A stretch of DNA of 64,000 nt from Haemonchus contortus (lineage: Eukaryota > Nematoda > Chromadorea > Rhabditida > Trichostrongylidae), in the NCBI GenBank assembly GCA_000469685.2, contig LS997566.1, positions 8,910,491-8,974,490 on the forward strand. Direction: 5' to 3'. Shown piece after piece: positions 1 through 13,317 of this stretch; position 1 is the stretch's first letter; the number at the start of each line of letters is the position of its first letter. Position numbers and translations under genes: made by a program. The notes beneath the pieces are model-generated. The model was not told the DNA's origin and did not search any database. It saw only the letters and a program-made list of their open reading frames with translations.

Positions 1-422
1 TGAACGCCACTGTCAACCAAGTCCAAAACCTTTTACCTGAGTAAAGTGTGGAATTCATACAACTGGATCCCTGAATAAAGAGATGAACAGCGAGCCACAT
101 CCTACGGTACTCCTTCCAGCCGGGCTCCTCTACGTAATCGCTTACATAGGTGGTTGTCTCATACTTCCCCTCGCCTGACTTCAGTAGTAGATGTAAAGCT
201 CACCACTAATGATTTGTCCATGGCATCAAAGCTTGTCTCTGAACAAGCGTTGCCCATTGACGTGGAACTGAGATTGCCAGCCACCTATGGTCCGAAAGCA
301 GTTGAACTTTTTTCTGAATGAGAATAGTGAACTCTACTCAAACCCAGGGGGACGGAACATTCACCCAGAGCTGACGGACGCGGTAAACTGCGCAGCGAAA
401 TTCGTAGTTATCAAACACCTCT

Positions 423-526
423 GGTGCCTATCGTTGGGGCACAAAGTCGAGGTGGGATAGATAAGTAGCATCATCTGGCCCTACTTATCCAATCTACTCA
501 AAACTCGTGCCCCAATGATAGGTGCC
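423..526. repeat. Small imperfect hairpin
   Basis: Arms at 423-442 and 507-526 are reverse complements at about 17 of 20 positions, separated by 64 bases. It could be the remnant of a small foldback element or chance. The rest of 1-1200 shows no recognisable gene. Confidence 0.35.
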
Positions 527-1254
527 AAAGTCGTTCCAATCACCACGAATGGCCGCCTCCAACCAGTTCTGAGTGGATGTACCCATCCACACCCCTCAAA
601 TCCATTGTAACGAACTGACGTGACTCCACGAAACAACTAACGGATGAGAACTGCGTGACTGGGAAAGAATGAATAAAAATAAGGGAATGAAATCAGTGTT
701 CGACATAATTGATGTCCTTTTCAAACTGCAATTTCCTTTTTCCCGAAACTGTTTTGAAGAAAAGTCTATTCAGGTGCTATGGTGTTAGAACGTGATATAT
801 ACCACTTGCAAGTAATTTATTTGAATCACAAAATATCACATTTGATACATGAAAGGTAGCAAAATAGGTAACTGGTTCAGCCTCTGCTTTTCAACGAAAT
901 AAACCATTGAAGTACCGTTGCTTAAGTCACGAGCTCTGCTTAGTACTTAACTATCAGATTACCTAGCGGGCATTGACCTTTTATCAAAATTGGTTTCCTG
1001 TCAGAGATTGATGTTATGACGATTTCTACGAATCAGACCTTTTTCCTCTGCCCTCTACCACCGCTTGTAAACGTTTTACGCCCACTCCCCTATATGTTCT
1101 TTCTACTTGGTACATGTTTTATACTATATTGTAAAGGAACAGGCTCGAGTACAAAACAACACTCGAGGGTGTTCAGTCGGCAATACCGAAGTTGATGAAA
1201 GGATAAAAGGATGAAGCGTTGGGGCCATGGATCAGTTCTCTTCGAAGGATGAGC

Positions 1255-1340
1255 TCACGCATCCGACTATCATCAAAATAGTGGAGTAATGAATGCATAT
1301 GTGGCCTTTATAATGATTTGCACTGGTCTATACAGTTGCG
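1255..1340 (-). repeat. Degenerate SINE fragment
   Basis: This stretch keeps the 3' SINE core seen in better copies (GAATGCATATGTGGCCT followed by a TATAATGA-like run) in reverse orientation, but it is truncated and diverged. See the near full-length copy at 43580-43872. No gene is recognisable between 1341 and 2239. Confidence 0.4.
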
Positions 1341-2239
1341 TGTACACATCAGAAATGAAAGTGCTACTTCACGAACCGGTTTTAGCGAATAGTTTAGTAA
1401 ATTAATCTAAAATGCAATCTACGAATAAGTTCAAGCCCTTTCGCTAACCTTCAACAAATGTTCACTATCTCTTCCATGGAAATCACTGGGCTTGTCGCCT
1501 CAGCTCAGCGCACGAATTCCGAACTCCAAAGGGAAAACATGTTCTGGAAATGAAGGCAAGGTTTGTTGGATAACCCAATAGTAAAATGTCTAGAAAAGAC
1601 CTTGTTGTAGGTAAACGAAACATCTGGGATGAACATTTGTTAGAAAAGCGGGATCTAGGTAGATGACCGATTTGGTCTATTTTTTCCGAGTAAACCTCCC
1701 TTTTCTTAGGCCCTAGAGTTCCAGCTACATCATAGCTACTCTCCGAGACAGACAATCCATTTTCCAGTGCACACAAATTAATGTCGAATAGTTTACGACG
1801 TGACGTAAAAGCGAGGAATGGTACAGGAAGGATATCAAATCGATGAAAAACGACATTACCAATATAGTATAATAGCAACACGAAGGGACAGTATGTAAGT
1901 CATGTAATCAGAGCTGGCAAGATGACAATTGATACAAGATTTCTCAGAATACTTGGGATAACCTTCTTGAAAGTACTGCAATTTTTCAAACAGCAGTTTC
2001 CAGTACGTGATGCAGTGCTTACATGTGAGAATGCATGAGTGCATATGAAAATGACGTGTGTATAGTTGTTCCTGCCTAAAACTTCTATTGTACAAGGGTT
2101 TCATGTTCAGTGAGCAACCTCAAAACTTATTTGAACAGAAGAATACGGGAGGCATGAACCGAACAGTTCAGCAGATTAAAAAACATTTGTGGAATATTTT
2201 TTTTGCAATTGACTGACTAGAAAAATAATTGATAAATTG

Positions 2240-2445
2240 ATAACGATAAAAGATAAAGTTTTGGGACGTCAATCCCGTCATCCCGTCCGGAGGAATGCGC
2301 CCACGCATTCGTTTTCCATTCAGGATCGTAGAGGCGTATTGAATGCATATGTAGCCTATACAATAACCTGCGGGGACCAGCCGATGCACTTCACTCTTTT
2401 CATCCTCCCGACGAGTCCGGTACCAACTAACTGAACCCGGACTCC
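2240..2445 (-). repeat. tRNA-derived SINE copy, 3' part
   Basis: Reverse-oriented copy of the window's SINE family. It begins with the shared tail (AAGTTTTGGGACG-like), followed by the CACGCATTCG and GAATGCATATGTAGCCTATAC blocks, and ends in the CGAGTCCGGTACCAA block. The tRNA-like head is absent, consistent with 5' truncation or loss. GC-rich sequence follows to about 2580 and is unassigned. Confidence 0.7.
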
Positions 2446-4639
2446 CCGAGCGGCGTGTCGCGCTCGCCACACTCGCTCGCGCGCTATGAAGGGAAAGATT
2501 CAACTTCACAGTGGATGAATACCGCAGTCGCCGCGGAGTTACTGTCGCTGGCCGTGGGAATTCGGAGAAAAGTTGCGCCACCCTGATGGGTGACGCTTCC
2601 TGAGCAATATGCCCATCATTGCATGATTCTCTTGTTATTTCGAAGCCCATTGTATCGATAAACTGTTGTTAGCACAAAAACAATCATTAAGCGAAACCAT
2701 CAAACAACAGGCCAGAACAAACATCAAATTTTATCACATGACGTCAGAGATGTGAACAAGGAAAGAAAGAAGAAGAGAAAATAACGGTAGCTCCCACCCT
2801 GTTACGCTCCGGTGACTTACATCTAGGGCATTGAGGGTAGTGATATGTGGTAAAATCACGTCATACCTTCCTCTAACACAAAATATCATATGTCACGTTG
2901 TTTAAAAAAAATAATTCATTTTTTACACCTGACGCTTCTATTGTCTCCTAGCTTATAGGGTCTACATTTCATTAATGCTTTGTTTTGAACAGCTATTGCT
3001 TCACATCACTATTCTACGAGTGCTCGCCGACGGAAGCTTTTGACAAAATAAATTACGTAACAATAGGTACTTCCTCATTCATTTTTTACCTATATTAGTC
3101 GTTACAGCCGTGACAGAAAGCAAGGAAAGTTGCACAAATAGAGGCCCAAAGTGCTCAAAAGTAAGCATATTTTGATGCCCCTCATCAGATATGGGAAGAA
3201 ATTCTATCAAAGGTCAAAGCTATCACAAGTTTCTGCCTTTAGCAAACGAAACGTTCGACGAGAGCATCGATTGTATCCCTACAATGTTCCACCATAAAAA
3301 TGCCAATTTTACAATCGGGAATACCAGCATTCACGCAGAACTGTTGCTAGGCAATACCTACTCTACTGTATGATGATTTTTCACATAAAATACAAATAAA
3401 CATGAAATTATATATCATTTTTACAACTTGGAAAATAAGGAAGCTTCAGCATGTATATTAACACCTGACACCTACACGTAGATTTACTAGAAGTCGTGTC
3501 ATCTGCCTTGGGGCATTGGCGTGTTCCCAGGGTTCCCAGGGCCGTTCACTGCCCAGCTGAGTTAAGCAATTTGCGAATTTCTGGGCAAAACAGACGAAGA
3601 GAGAAAGGAGAAACTTTGAATTATCGTTGGATTAGACCAAGTTCACTATTTTCTATCGTACCGATGCAATTTGAAAGAACGAATCCCTCGTATAGGCTGT
3701 ACTTTTGAATTTACAAGCTCTGAGCCAAGCACCACTTCTTGGTAGCTTTACATTCATTAATGACTTAAATCTTCTTCTAGTTGCTGCTACCTAACATAGA
3801 GTAGATTCAGATAGGCTTGACAGTAACAACAACAACAACTAAGGGTGACATCGTCACGAATAACACCACTTGAAAAGGTTGAGATCAATTTAAATGAGAA
3901 GAAAATCACAAATTACTAGAGAACACACTTAGGAATCTTGGGAGGCTAGGGAGCGTGCAACAGAATGTTTGCCTTAGAAATTGAGGTTGTCTCAGTTGGA
4001 CAGGGTCCGATAGAAGCGTCACTAAGCACAAGAGCTGTTCCTAGAATATTGTCATACATTTATCTAACAATGCGATGGTGAGTAGCAATATCCGTCAGCC
4101 TAAAGGACAACTCTCTATTGAGGCAAAATCCAATAGCTCCTAGATAACAGTGTTATACGTTTTTTGTTATACAACCTCTAAATAGGAAATGATTAATTCG
4201 CTATGAGAGTAATACACTTATTACGGATAGGACATTGTTATGGAAAGGTCAGCAGATCATAAGTTGAATACGTCACGAGGTATGTTTACTAGGTCGCAGT
4301 TCTTTCAAAAAAACTCATTCAGTATTAAGAAACCTACAGCCGTAAAGAGGGAAGAGCGTGATGGAGAGCACGATAGTGAAAAGAAATCCATATTTTCAGC
4401 TTCACTAGAGAAGTAACTTGTTGTACACAAATGTTTTCCACAAAAAACTCTATCAAATCCACATTTTCATTAGCAAGACAAAAGCTGGTTGGTCTCCTCT
4501 AAGCACAAAAACAGAATCCAAGATGAATGACCTCCAAGCTGGGCCTATGTTTATTTTTTCGAACAACAAATCTTTGATATCCACCTAATCTATGTGTCGG
4601 TTTTTCCAAGAATGGCCTTAGTCGGGCGGGCGGGAACTA
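2446..4639. other. Stretch with no recognised gene
   Basis: Only short open frames without known domains or convincing splice structure are seen. There is a short ACA/ACAACA microsatellite near 3826-3838. Nothing further is supported. Confidence 0.5.
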
Positions 4640-5909
4640 CAGGGTGTCCCAAAATTATTTGCGCCGATTTATAGCAATATATTTGAAACTTCTCAACTGC
4701 GAAAGACGATGGAATTTATATGCGCGCTAGCTAACACTATGTGATACAACATGCCAAAGTCGCATTTCAAAATATCCCCCGTGAGCCCGAATAGAAGTCA
4801 AAGTTTGCTTTCGACTTGATCGCATGTGGCACGCAGGTATCCTTCTCCATTTCTTCCCAGCCATTCTTCAGCCTTTGCATCCTAGGACTCCAAACTGGGA
4901 CTGCAAACTCGACAGGTCCTCTTCTAATCAGGGACCATTCGTGGGGTTCAAGTGAGTCAAGTTCTGGAAAATAGGATGACCATTCCTCTTCACCAATGAA
5001 GTCGGGCAGCCGTCGTCGGCACCACTCGCGGGCAAGCTTGGCTCTGTGGGCTAGAGTAGCGTCCTGCTGGAAGGACTACGAGATGTTTTAGAAAACGTAT
5101 CCTGATCAGTGCTTCAGTACTTCCATCAGTACGCTGTTCGAGCACTGGTCTTGGTCAATTTTCACGCCTGCACCGAAGAAACCACGAGCGGCTTACCCTT
5201 GCCAGTGATTTCCTCGAAAAACATCATTTTACTGTTCTGATAGCAACCTTTTTGTGAGATATTACACGCTGGATGTTTCTTTCCGGAACGCGAACGTTTT
5301 GGTTGTTGAGGGACTGTTTTATCGTAAAAATTTTTCTGATCGGAGAAAACGACGAAGGGTTGCGTGACATCACTCAAGTGGGTCTGCGGCTTTCTGCATT
5401 TTTTGGCCCTGCAGAATCTATTGAGATCGGGATTGGAGCATACGATAGGAATGGTAGTGGGGCTTCTGCATGACATTCTTCCATCGCGATAACTCCTGTA
5501 AGCCGTGCCCGTTGACTTCCTCTTGATGGGTCACCCAGGATCCCGACCGATTGGCATACGGACCATTTTAATAGTCCTATCTTTGGGAACATTGTACCTT
5601 TCTATCTTTCCTGGTTTGTCTCCGATTCAATCTTCTTTTCTATATCGTTTAATAGCCTCCTATACGGTTATTAGAAAAATCCCAAAGAATTTCATAACGC
5701 CCTTCCACCTCTCGCGTGTCAATGATTACATGTGGCATTGAATGAGCCTCCTCCATCTGAAAGATCATGGGAGTTCCACATCAGTAGCCATGCATACTGC
5801 AAGGAAACCTTCTTATGCAACTAATTAATAGCAGGTAATGTGAATCTGATAAATTATTTCTACCTTAAAAATTACTGAACTTTGGCGCAAATAATTTTGG
5901 GACACCCTG
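4640..5909 (-). mobile_element. Decayed Tc1/mariner-type transposon, 1270 bp
   Basis: The ends are matching inverted repeats: CAGGGTGTCCCAAAATTATT begins at 4640 and its complement ends at 5909, each flanked by a TA duplication (4638-4639, 5910-5911). Minus-strand transposase pieces are readable: VFSDQKNF (first catalytic Asp) near 5340, a block ending PLVVSSVQA near 5170, then a QQDATLAHR-like second Asp and a PELDSLEPHEW-like third acidic block between 4790 and 5100. Frames shift between the pieces and stops intervene, so it cannot encode an intact enzyme. The wide D-to-D spacing suggests a Tc1/maT-like rather than a DD34D mariner group; this is inference from motifs. Confidence 0.9.
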
Positions 5910-6284
5910 TACTTCCCGTTTTCCCACGGCAAACGGTAGTGGTTCTGCGGCGGCTACCGTATCCTTCCACTTCCAAACATTCAACTCATTGTCAGACACC
6001 AAATACTGCTTTTCGTAGTGATTCATACTATGATCCCTAAAGGGTCTGATGTTTACATTTATAGACCATTTACCTGTGTAATTTATGGTCGGTAGTAAAT
6101 AAAGTCAACAATGTTTACCCAAAATATGCGCAGTTACGTAGTTGCCAGCCTAATACAATTTGTAATTCTGTCGGACAACACTTAATACCCCAAGGAATAA
6201 CGTAACGGACTGGGAATACTGTATGAACAGAATCCATTAAGGTTTCTGTTAAACACTTCACTCAGAGCCAAGCTATGAATTTCG

Positions 6285-6410
6285 AAGCTAGTCGAGGTGT
6301 AAGTCGGTGTTTTCATCTCTCCAGACGAGTCCGCTACCAAATGACCAACTCTGAAAGGATGGAAGGTTCGGTTGGCTTGAGTTAGTAACAAATGTTCGAG
6401 TTTCCTGATT
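6285..6410 (-). repeat. SINE fragment (head side)
   Basis: Contains the block TTTTCATCTCTCCAGACGAG followed by CTACCAAATGACC, matching the middle of the SINE family, then a diverged head. Reverse orientation. No gene is recognised from 5912 to 6284. Confidence 0.45.
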
Positions 6411-9400
6411 CTAATAGTGCACCATCCGCCGTTGCTCCATCTCCATTCGCTTGAAAACTAACTGCTCCCTAATTGCGACCGACTTGCTTTTTCCAGTTAG
6501 GAAATGATTTCCAGTAAGTAAGGAAAGGAAAGGGCTTTCCCGGTTAGTGAATGTTCAAAAGGGCTCGAAAAGTATAATGCAATTCAGATCTAATAAACCG
6601 AGCCACCGAAGCTTATTAGAGCGGAGGCTGAGTGAAAAAAAAGTTTAGTTCGGGGAAATAGGTGTACGTGAGCCTGAAAAAGTCTTCACGTCTGGGCTGT
6701 CTTCTGAATCGTTTGCAACTGGTCCAAGAACCGAAGAATGATCGATAGTTGTAGGACCGAGGTAGAGTAACAAGTGAAGGTCATCCTACAATGTGCTGAG
6801 AATTTAATGGGAAGAGCTGGCCTTAGACCAGGGTGAAGGCCGTTCTGTACAGTTGTATGTGACCCAACTACTGGTTGTAAAGCAGACCAAGGGGGCGCAG
6901 AAGCATTGGCAAGTGACGCTGTTTCCAGCAACAGAAGGTGCCCAAACAAGGATTTAGAAGGCTTGGTGGTCTAGAGGTAGTTGAACTAGTCTCCTGCTTG
7001 TCACCACATCGGCAAAGATTGAAAGATTGGGAGGAATAGTTGCAGTGTCGCCAGATGTCATGATAAAGATAGAACGCTTGCTCTCGAGAATGGGGGAGGG
7101 GGAGTGAACTCAAACCTAGGTTTGTGCTTTCCGAGTAGTGAAAGTGCACTACCCAGAATGCATAGGTTTCGTTTTGAGTCACTTCTGAGCATCCTTTTTG
7201 TAAGCCGGCAACCTTGTAAGATTTTTGCGATATGAGGAAAACAACAGTCAACAAAAAGTAATAAACTTGAGTACTATTTCGAAGAAGCATTCGAGGTAAA
7301 CAGGATGTAGCAAGAAAATTATAATGCCTGTTTGTCAAAGGCAGTGAGGAGCACCCAAAAAGAAACGCAAGTGCATGCTGCACACAAAAACGACAACTGG
7401 TTCTACCGTATACTGCGCAAAGGATAATCTTCCCGAAAAGGTAGGATGTGGATGGTTCAGGGAACTGCTCATAAGAAAATCAAACCTCCACTTTGAACAA
7501 TACCGCAAAGAGAAACGCTTCGATAAGCAGCCTCCTCAGTAACGCCCATATATGAGCTTAAGTGAGCAAATTGAAACCCCTTAGTGGTTGTGTAAGCGAA
7601 CTGATGGTGCGCATGAAAGAACTATAGGAACTGGTATATCTAGCCATTTTTATTTGTTTGTACTTTGTACATATATAAAAATATGTGTATACCAGATTTG
7701 GAATCCCAAAAAATCGTCCCCAGTAAAAGCAATGCGTCCTGAATGACCAAATGGCGGTAAATGCTAGTTGAAACCGGAAACATCTGGGAATATTTTGTTA
7801 TTGTTAACTGTTGATGGTAACAGTTATTACTTTTCACGTCACTTCCTGATGCAAAAACCTTCTGGTAATGCTGAATTGTAGGTGAAAGCCCCTTTACAAC
7901 AGGTGTAGAATCAGATTTTTTTGTTGAAATATAAATCAAGGTCAATTAATCAGATGTTATGAATCTCTTTTCGGATGCGCCATGCATTTAAGTTCATTAA
8001 GAATCAGATTAGTTGTAAGTCAGGTTCGTAGCCGATATTATAGGACTAAGGGTGAGTTGTAGATGTAGCAATAGGGGACAGTAATTTTAGATGCATAGGT
8101 TATGGTGAGGTAAGGGGCAGCAAGGGTAAGTGGAGGTGTTGAGAATTATTTGAAATGGGGGTTGTACTGTGAGAGGTCCGCCCTGAAGTGAAAGAAATGA
8201 CAACCAAGGTTATTCTTGAATTCCCTTCAGAGCTACTCTCAACCCTCCGGCGACAGATAAGGATAACAAAGCAGGTCTAAAGATATTCACTTAACACGCT
8301 GTGACCATAGTCGACAAATAGGCCTTGCAGAACTGCAAAACTCAAAATGACTGCATTGAACATGGAACACCATAATACAAAAACAATGCAACAACACCCA
8401 AGTAATGATTAATAAAACTACAAATTTTAACTAGATTTCTGCAAACATAAAAAGGAAGTAGCAAGCATTTCAAGCTCGGCAGTAATCCTTGAATACTAGA
8501 GTCAGGCTATGTTTTGAGCTTGAATTTTTATATGAGTCACAGCTAGGCAGTAGTTTAAGCTTTCCTAGACAACCGAACGCACCCTTGCACAATGTTGGGG
8601 TAGTATGTTGTAGTTCAGATTATTAACATTTTCAGACTAAGTCTGCCAACTTTACAAAAGCGAAAGTCTAGCGTTAATTTTTATCTGAGCGGTCACTATC
8701 AGATAAAGGATTTTCCTTGTCCCTTCACTGTATATGAAGATTCTCTATGAGGAAACGTACAAAGCTGCCAATATTGTTTTGCTTCGCGAGCACCGTAATG
8801 ACGGGAAGTGGTGGGAAAGTAAAGTGCACTGGAAGAGTACTTTGGGTTTTTAATCACAAAATGATTTGCCATGGCAGAACTTTTACATGAACGGTGGAGT
8901 AGATCGGTGCCATTTCCTCATAGACTCTGCACTTCTAACGCTTCTAGCGAAGGCTCCATTGCAACGATAAGTTAGTTGGACGCATTCGAGTCAAACTTGA
9001 GTGAGGTTGGAAAAACGATTTCGAACAGAAGGGCTGAAGATTTTTCACCTATATCCAGGCGGAGGAGAATTTGAGTAAGTGAACCAATTATTACCGAAAA
9101 AAAATTCGGTCTGGAATGAAATAAATCATTATATACAGTAGGGCGAAAATGGGTCCACCTTACCGCAAGACCTTTTTCAACTTGATTTTTATCAGCTTTA
9201 CTACTTATCGATGACCATAATTAAAGAAGGCTAATGAGCTGTTTTCTATGGAACATTGAAAGATGATTCGCTAAGCAAAACTTGTGTAATTGGCTGACCC
9301 CTTATCAACACTCGTTTCTAGTAATTCTGCCATGTTTACGTTTTTGTTGTCATAGAAACACCTAGAACTTCCACCTTTGAATATGTAAACAGTTATGGAG

Positions 9401-10139
9401 AACCTAATGAAGGTGGTGCTCAGAACGAAGTTGATCGAGAGGTGAAAAATTTTCTTTCACATGGCGTGTGGTAAAGCATTCGAAGGGCTTTCGTAAACTC
9501 ACGTTATTTCGCTACTTTTATCAATGTAGAGACTAGTAGGACCACCTCTATCTGAAGGAAATATTGAAATAAAGGTTCATTAACTCTGAGCGTGGATTAG
9601 TAATCCTTCAGAGGTGAGGTACATACATGCAATGATAGCGGCAAATGTGAAGAGTGAGACCTCAGCTGACATAGTTGTTCCCTATCTGAGATGTTGAGGA
9701 TATGGGGACAGCGGGTATTGTAGGTGATTTCATGTGGGTTATCTAACGAAGAACTCAACGATGAAAGTCTAGCAAGTTAGTGGGCAATATTTCAGTTCAT
9801 TAAGAATACTATGGACAACTACCGTCCAAATTCCGAATGAGATGGAGAATGCGTGATCCAGGAAGTACGCCAACCTAGTCGAAACTAAGTCGCTGAGTTT
9901 GTCGCTAGAGGAAATGTCTTGAGGGATTGAAATATGCTTCACAAGTATTACTCCTCCTATTGATCTGATAAGAGCACGACTCTACTAGGACCTACTAAGA
10001 CATGCCTTCCAGAGAGATGATGTTTCACTCTCTATCTATCGAACAGCATTTCTCTCGGTTTCAATAGTGAGGAACCTGTGAGAGACTATGATCCTAAATT
10101 CTTTTATCGCACAGGGTTGTCAGAATCACTCTTTCGTAT
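6411..10139. other. Stretch with no recognised gene
   Basis: Long AT-rich non-coding appearance. Open frames of up to 171 codons exist on the minus strand around 6868-7383, but their sequence has low-complexity composition, no domain motifs and no supporting splice pattern. No repeat with a partner elsewhere in the window was recognised. Confidence 0.5.
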
Positions 10140-10145
10140 CCATAG

Positions 10146-10345
10146 AGCGGGCTGGTGTAATGGCAAGTGATGTACACTGTCACACGTATGGTCCTAGAAT
10201 CGAATCTCTGTTCGATACCAGCTTGAGTCGAATAGGTTTCTCATCCCTTCAGAGTCGATCAATTGGTACCAGACTCGTGTGGGAAAGTGATAGCAGTGGT
10301 TTGAACGCTGGCTGGTCATTTCAAGTGACTGTATAGGTTGTATAA
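10146..10345 (+). repeat. tRNA-derived SINE copy with head
   Basis: Forward copy with a tRNA-like head: an A-box-like TGGTGTAATGGC near 10152 and a B-box-like GAATCGAATCTC near 10196. The GGTACCAGACTCGTGTGGG block follows, then the start of the CACTGTATAGG body. The 3' tail is missing. Confidence 0.7.
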
Positions 10346-12169
10346 TGCTAACGGTGCTGGGACCAAGAAGCGAAAGAGCGAAGGTGAAATGTTGATGGTA
10401 AAGTATAGGCAGGTGAATGTTTATGATGGCAATTACGCTATCATAAATTGAAAAGCAACTCGTGGAGGGGAGCTGATTGAGTGTATGACCTCGAATACTA
10501 CTTAACATATAGAGCAATCCATTCCTTATTACTGAATATAGACACTCAACGAATTATTAAAGAATGAGATTATGATGGGAGAAGAGAGTAGTGACTGGCT
10601 ACGTCATCGTAACACTTTGCAGGTGCCCAAACTCACTTCTTTGCAGATCAGTAAGAGCTTCCACCCATTTACTGAAGGAAAGAGAATGGAAAGAAAGAGG
10701 TAAAGACCCTTGTTGTGAAAACAATAGGGCAAATGTAAAGGAGGAAAAACGCCAACCAAAATGTTTAAACGAGGATGGAAGGTCCACAGGTGAAACCGCT
10801 GCCTCCAGGTGAAGATAGTTCTTATGGTGAATAAAATATTGACGGAAGCATCAACAATCTCCGATCTCTACTGCTCTCCCTTCCCCTTGCCCCACCCTCG
10901 CCTTCCCTTCAATTCCCAAAATTGTAAATCTTCTTAGATCATTCTAAAAGGAGAATGCGTTCTGCCACGGGATAGACTACCCCTGATAGCCTTCCACTCC
11001 AAATCTCTCATTTTCTGGAGGCAACCTTTACATCGAATATGTTAACTATTTGCTAATACAAGATGTTTTCCTTCCCGAGAGAATCGATTCTTTACGAGCA
11101 CCATCCATAGTTACTATGATGTGTAGAGAAGCGATGAGCGGAGAGTCCTCTCTGGACACAGACGGTTGATCAGTAGAAAGGAAGTGTGATAGGAAATAAT
11201 TCTAATAAATTAGATCGACTTTCTTTTTGAGAATTTCATTGACAGGAAATAAAATGTGAGCGACATCATTTCCTTGTGGCTTGATGATAAAAAAAAGATG
11301 TAAACATCCTTCTCGATGAAAGAGTAACGGTATCTGCTCATAGGGTAGTTTACCATGGAGGGAGTTTTTCTCAAAAGTTTCCCGAGAATTTCCAAGAAAG
11401 TAATGCTCGAGTAGGTATATTGCTATCATCAACAATGATCACATTTACGGTCACATTGCAGTTCTAAGCCTTTGAAGAATAAATAATATTTCTACGAGAT
11501 TTGTCATCAATGAAGTAAACAACGGATACGAGAGGCTCGTTTCCAATGCAAAAAAAAACGAGTAAGTGGATATCACGTAAGCGTGAATTTTTGCTGTATC
11601 TGGCTAAATACATTGTTGGTGATAACAGTCACGTGCCATCGTATAATTATAACGAGATTCTCATTAATTATTGCCCCTTTTCGAAGTTTTAGTGAAAACA
11701 ACTGACGAAGGTCAAGCACTAAAAATGGCAATTAGAAAAAAAATTCTGGCTTTCAGAAGAAAAGTAATTACATTCCTGACTTCCTATACATAAATGATAT
11801 TCCAGGAAAGGCTGGTAATGTGAAGAGAACACAAATTTTCTATTTGACTCTCGTTAGAGCTATCCAGAAAGCTTTCCTATGAAAGTTTTCCCGATGCCTC
11901 CATCCACTTGCGCGCACCCATATTACCGTACCCAATGATTTCATTGGTGTGAAGTCTTGTATCTGATTACCCGAACCGCACGCTTAACTGGTCGCATCCC
12001 TCTTCCCTTCCACCCGTACCATCCCTCTGATCAACGTAACGCGAAGGGTAGTTCTATGACATTTGACATCTCAACTTATCGTACATCTGTCTGTGGTACC
12101 TGCCGCAGAACTACTGCGCCGTGCGTGCATGCGACCGGGCGAATTGGGATAAAAGTCGAAAGACGGAAA
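10346..12169. other. Stretch with no recognised gene
   Basis: No domain-bearing frame or convincing exon chain seen. A pyrimidine-rich run near 10870-10915 (CCCTTCCCCTTGCCCCACCC) is the only compositional oddity noted. Confidence 0.5.
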
Positions 12170-12400
12170 TAGATTTGCCGCACGCGGCTGTCGCTGGCCA
12201 CTCGTTCGCCATTATCACAGCTCTAGCGTTCTCCATACAGCTCAATCGATATGCGATCCTTATTTAAGCCATGATTATACTATTAGTTCCTTTGTCCCTG
12301 TATTTCGTACCTGCTGCTGCGTTCTACTATGTTCCTTCGCGCGCGGCGTCCTTCTGGTCGCGATGCGACAATTTCGTGCCTACTGCACCACACCCACGAC
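12170..12400 (+). repeat. Dispersed 230-bp repeat, copy 1
   Basis: Starts TTTGCCGCACGCGGCTGTCG and continues through a CAGCTCTAGCGTTCT block, a TTATTTAA block and a CGCGCG-containing block to CACCACACCCA. The same order of blocks recurs at 16550-16778 in the same orientation, roughly 75-80% alike by eye. No terminal inverted repeat or coding motif is visible. It is a repeat of unknown type. Confidence 0.75.
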
Positions 12401-13317
12401 AGGTTGTCTCCTGTTTTCGAAAGTCTATTAAGTATCATTTCAAATGACACAGTGAGGCCGAGTATTTGCACCGAGCAGTATGGAAACTTCATATCTTCAA
12501 GGTGCAACCGGATCTGGCTCTTCTCTCCATCGCCGATGATAATACTTCTGCGAAATATGATTGGACAGAGCACCAGACTATATGCTGCCCATGAAACAGT
12601 TTTTTTTTCTGCAAAACCGTGGGCATTTCGTTTGGGCACGTGGATTATGTTTTTACTCCATCAAGATTCAGTAGAATAAGTTCTCATATGGAGCGAAACA
12701 GGTTCTGGTTCAGAGTCGTAGGGGAAGTGCGTCGTTAGACTGACTCCTACTGATCAACGTTACATGTCTTGTGATGCAGTAGAAGCCTCCTGCAAGGGTA
12801 AATTTAGGAGCCTTCGAGAACTCCTTCCTAACTTGCTCGCGTTCATTTATACCCTTAAGGGAGACAGTTCCCCTCATCTAGAACGGTTAGATTTCAGCTC
12901 TACCATAGTTGGCTTATACGCCTGTTAGCACCATTCGATTCGATTGTCTTCCTCAAAGGGTTTCAAACTGGACGAAAATTCGGGCCATTTCTGATTCTCT
13001 CTCGACCACAAGTCGATATAGAATGTTTTGAAATCTGAACATTTTTCACACTATCGCTTATGGCAAAGACGCAAAAACAGCTAAATTGAGCAGTAATGAA
13101 ATGACTGCTCGGAGGCATATTCGAGCTCTCAAAATAGCGAGATTAAGGTTCAATAAACTATACCCAGGCTGTTCAGTATTCACTTAAAATAATGGGGTGC
13201 GGTGCGATTCACGCGTCGTAACTAAAGACTAAAGACGTAACTTTAAAGATAGAGATCAAAGAGACAAATCAACTTTGTTGAGGAATAGAGTAGAGCCACA
13301 GGATCACTTAGAACAGC

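Noticed and set aside
6868..7383. 171-codon minus-strand open frame
   Set aside because: No domain or signal motifs, uneven composition, and no splice partners; it looks like chance openness.
12283..12679. Overlapping frames on both strands of over 110 codons
   Set aside because: They fall within and beside the 230-bp repeat, and neither frame is conserved in the second repeat copy.
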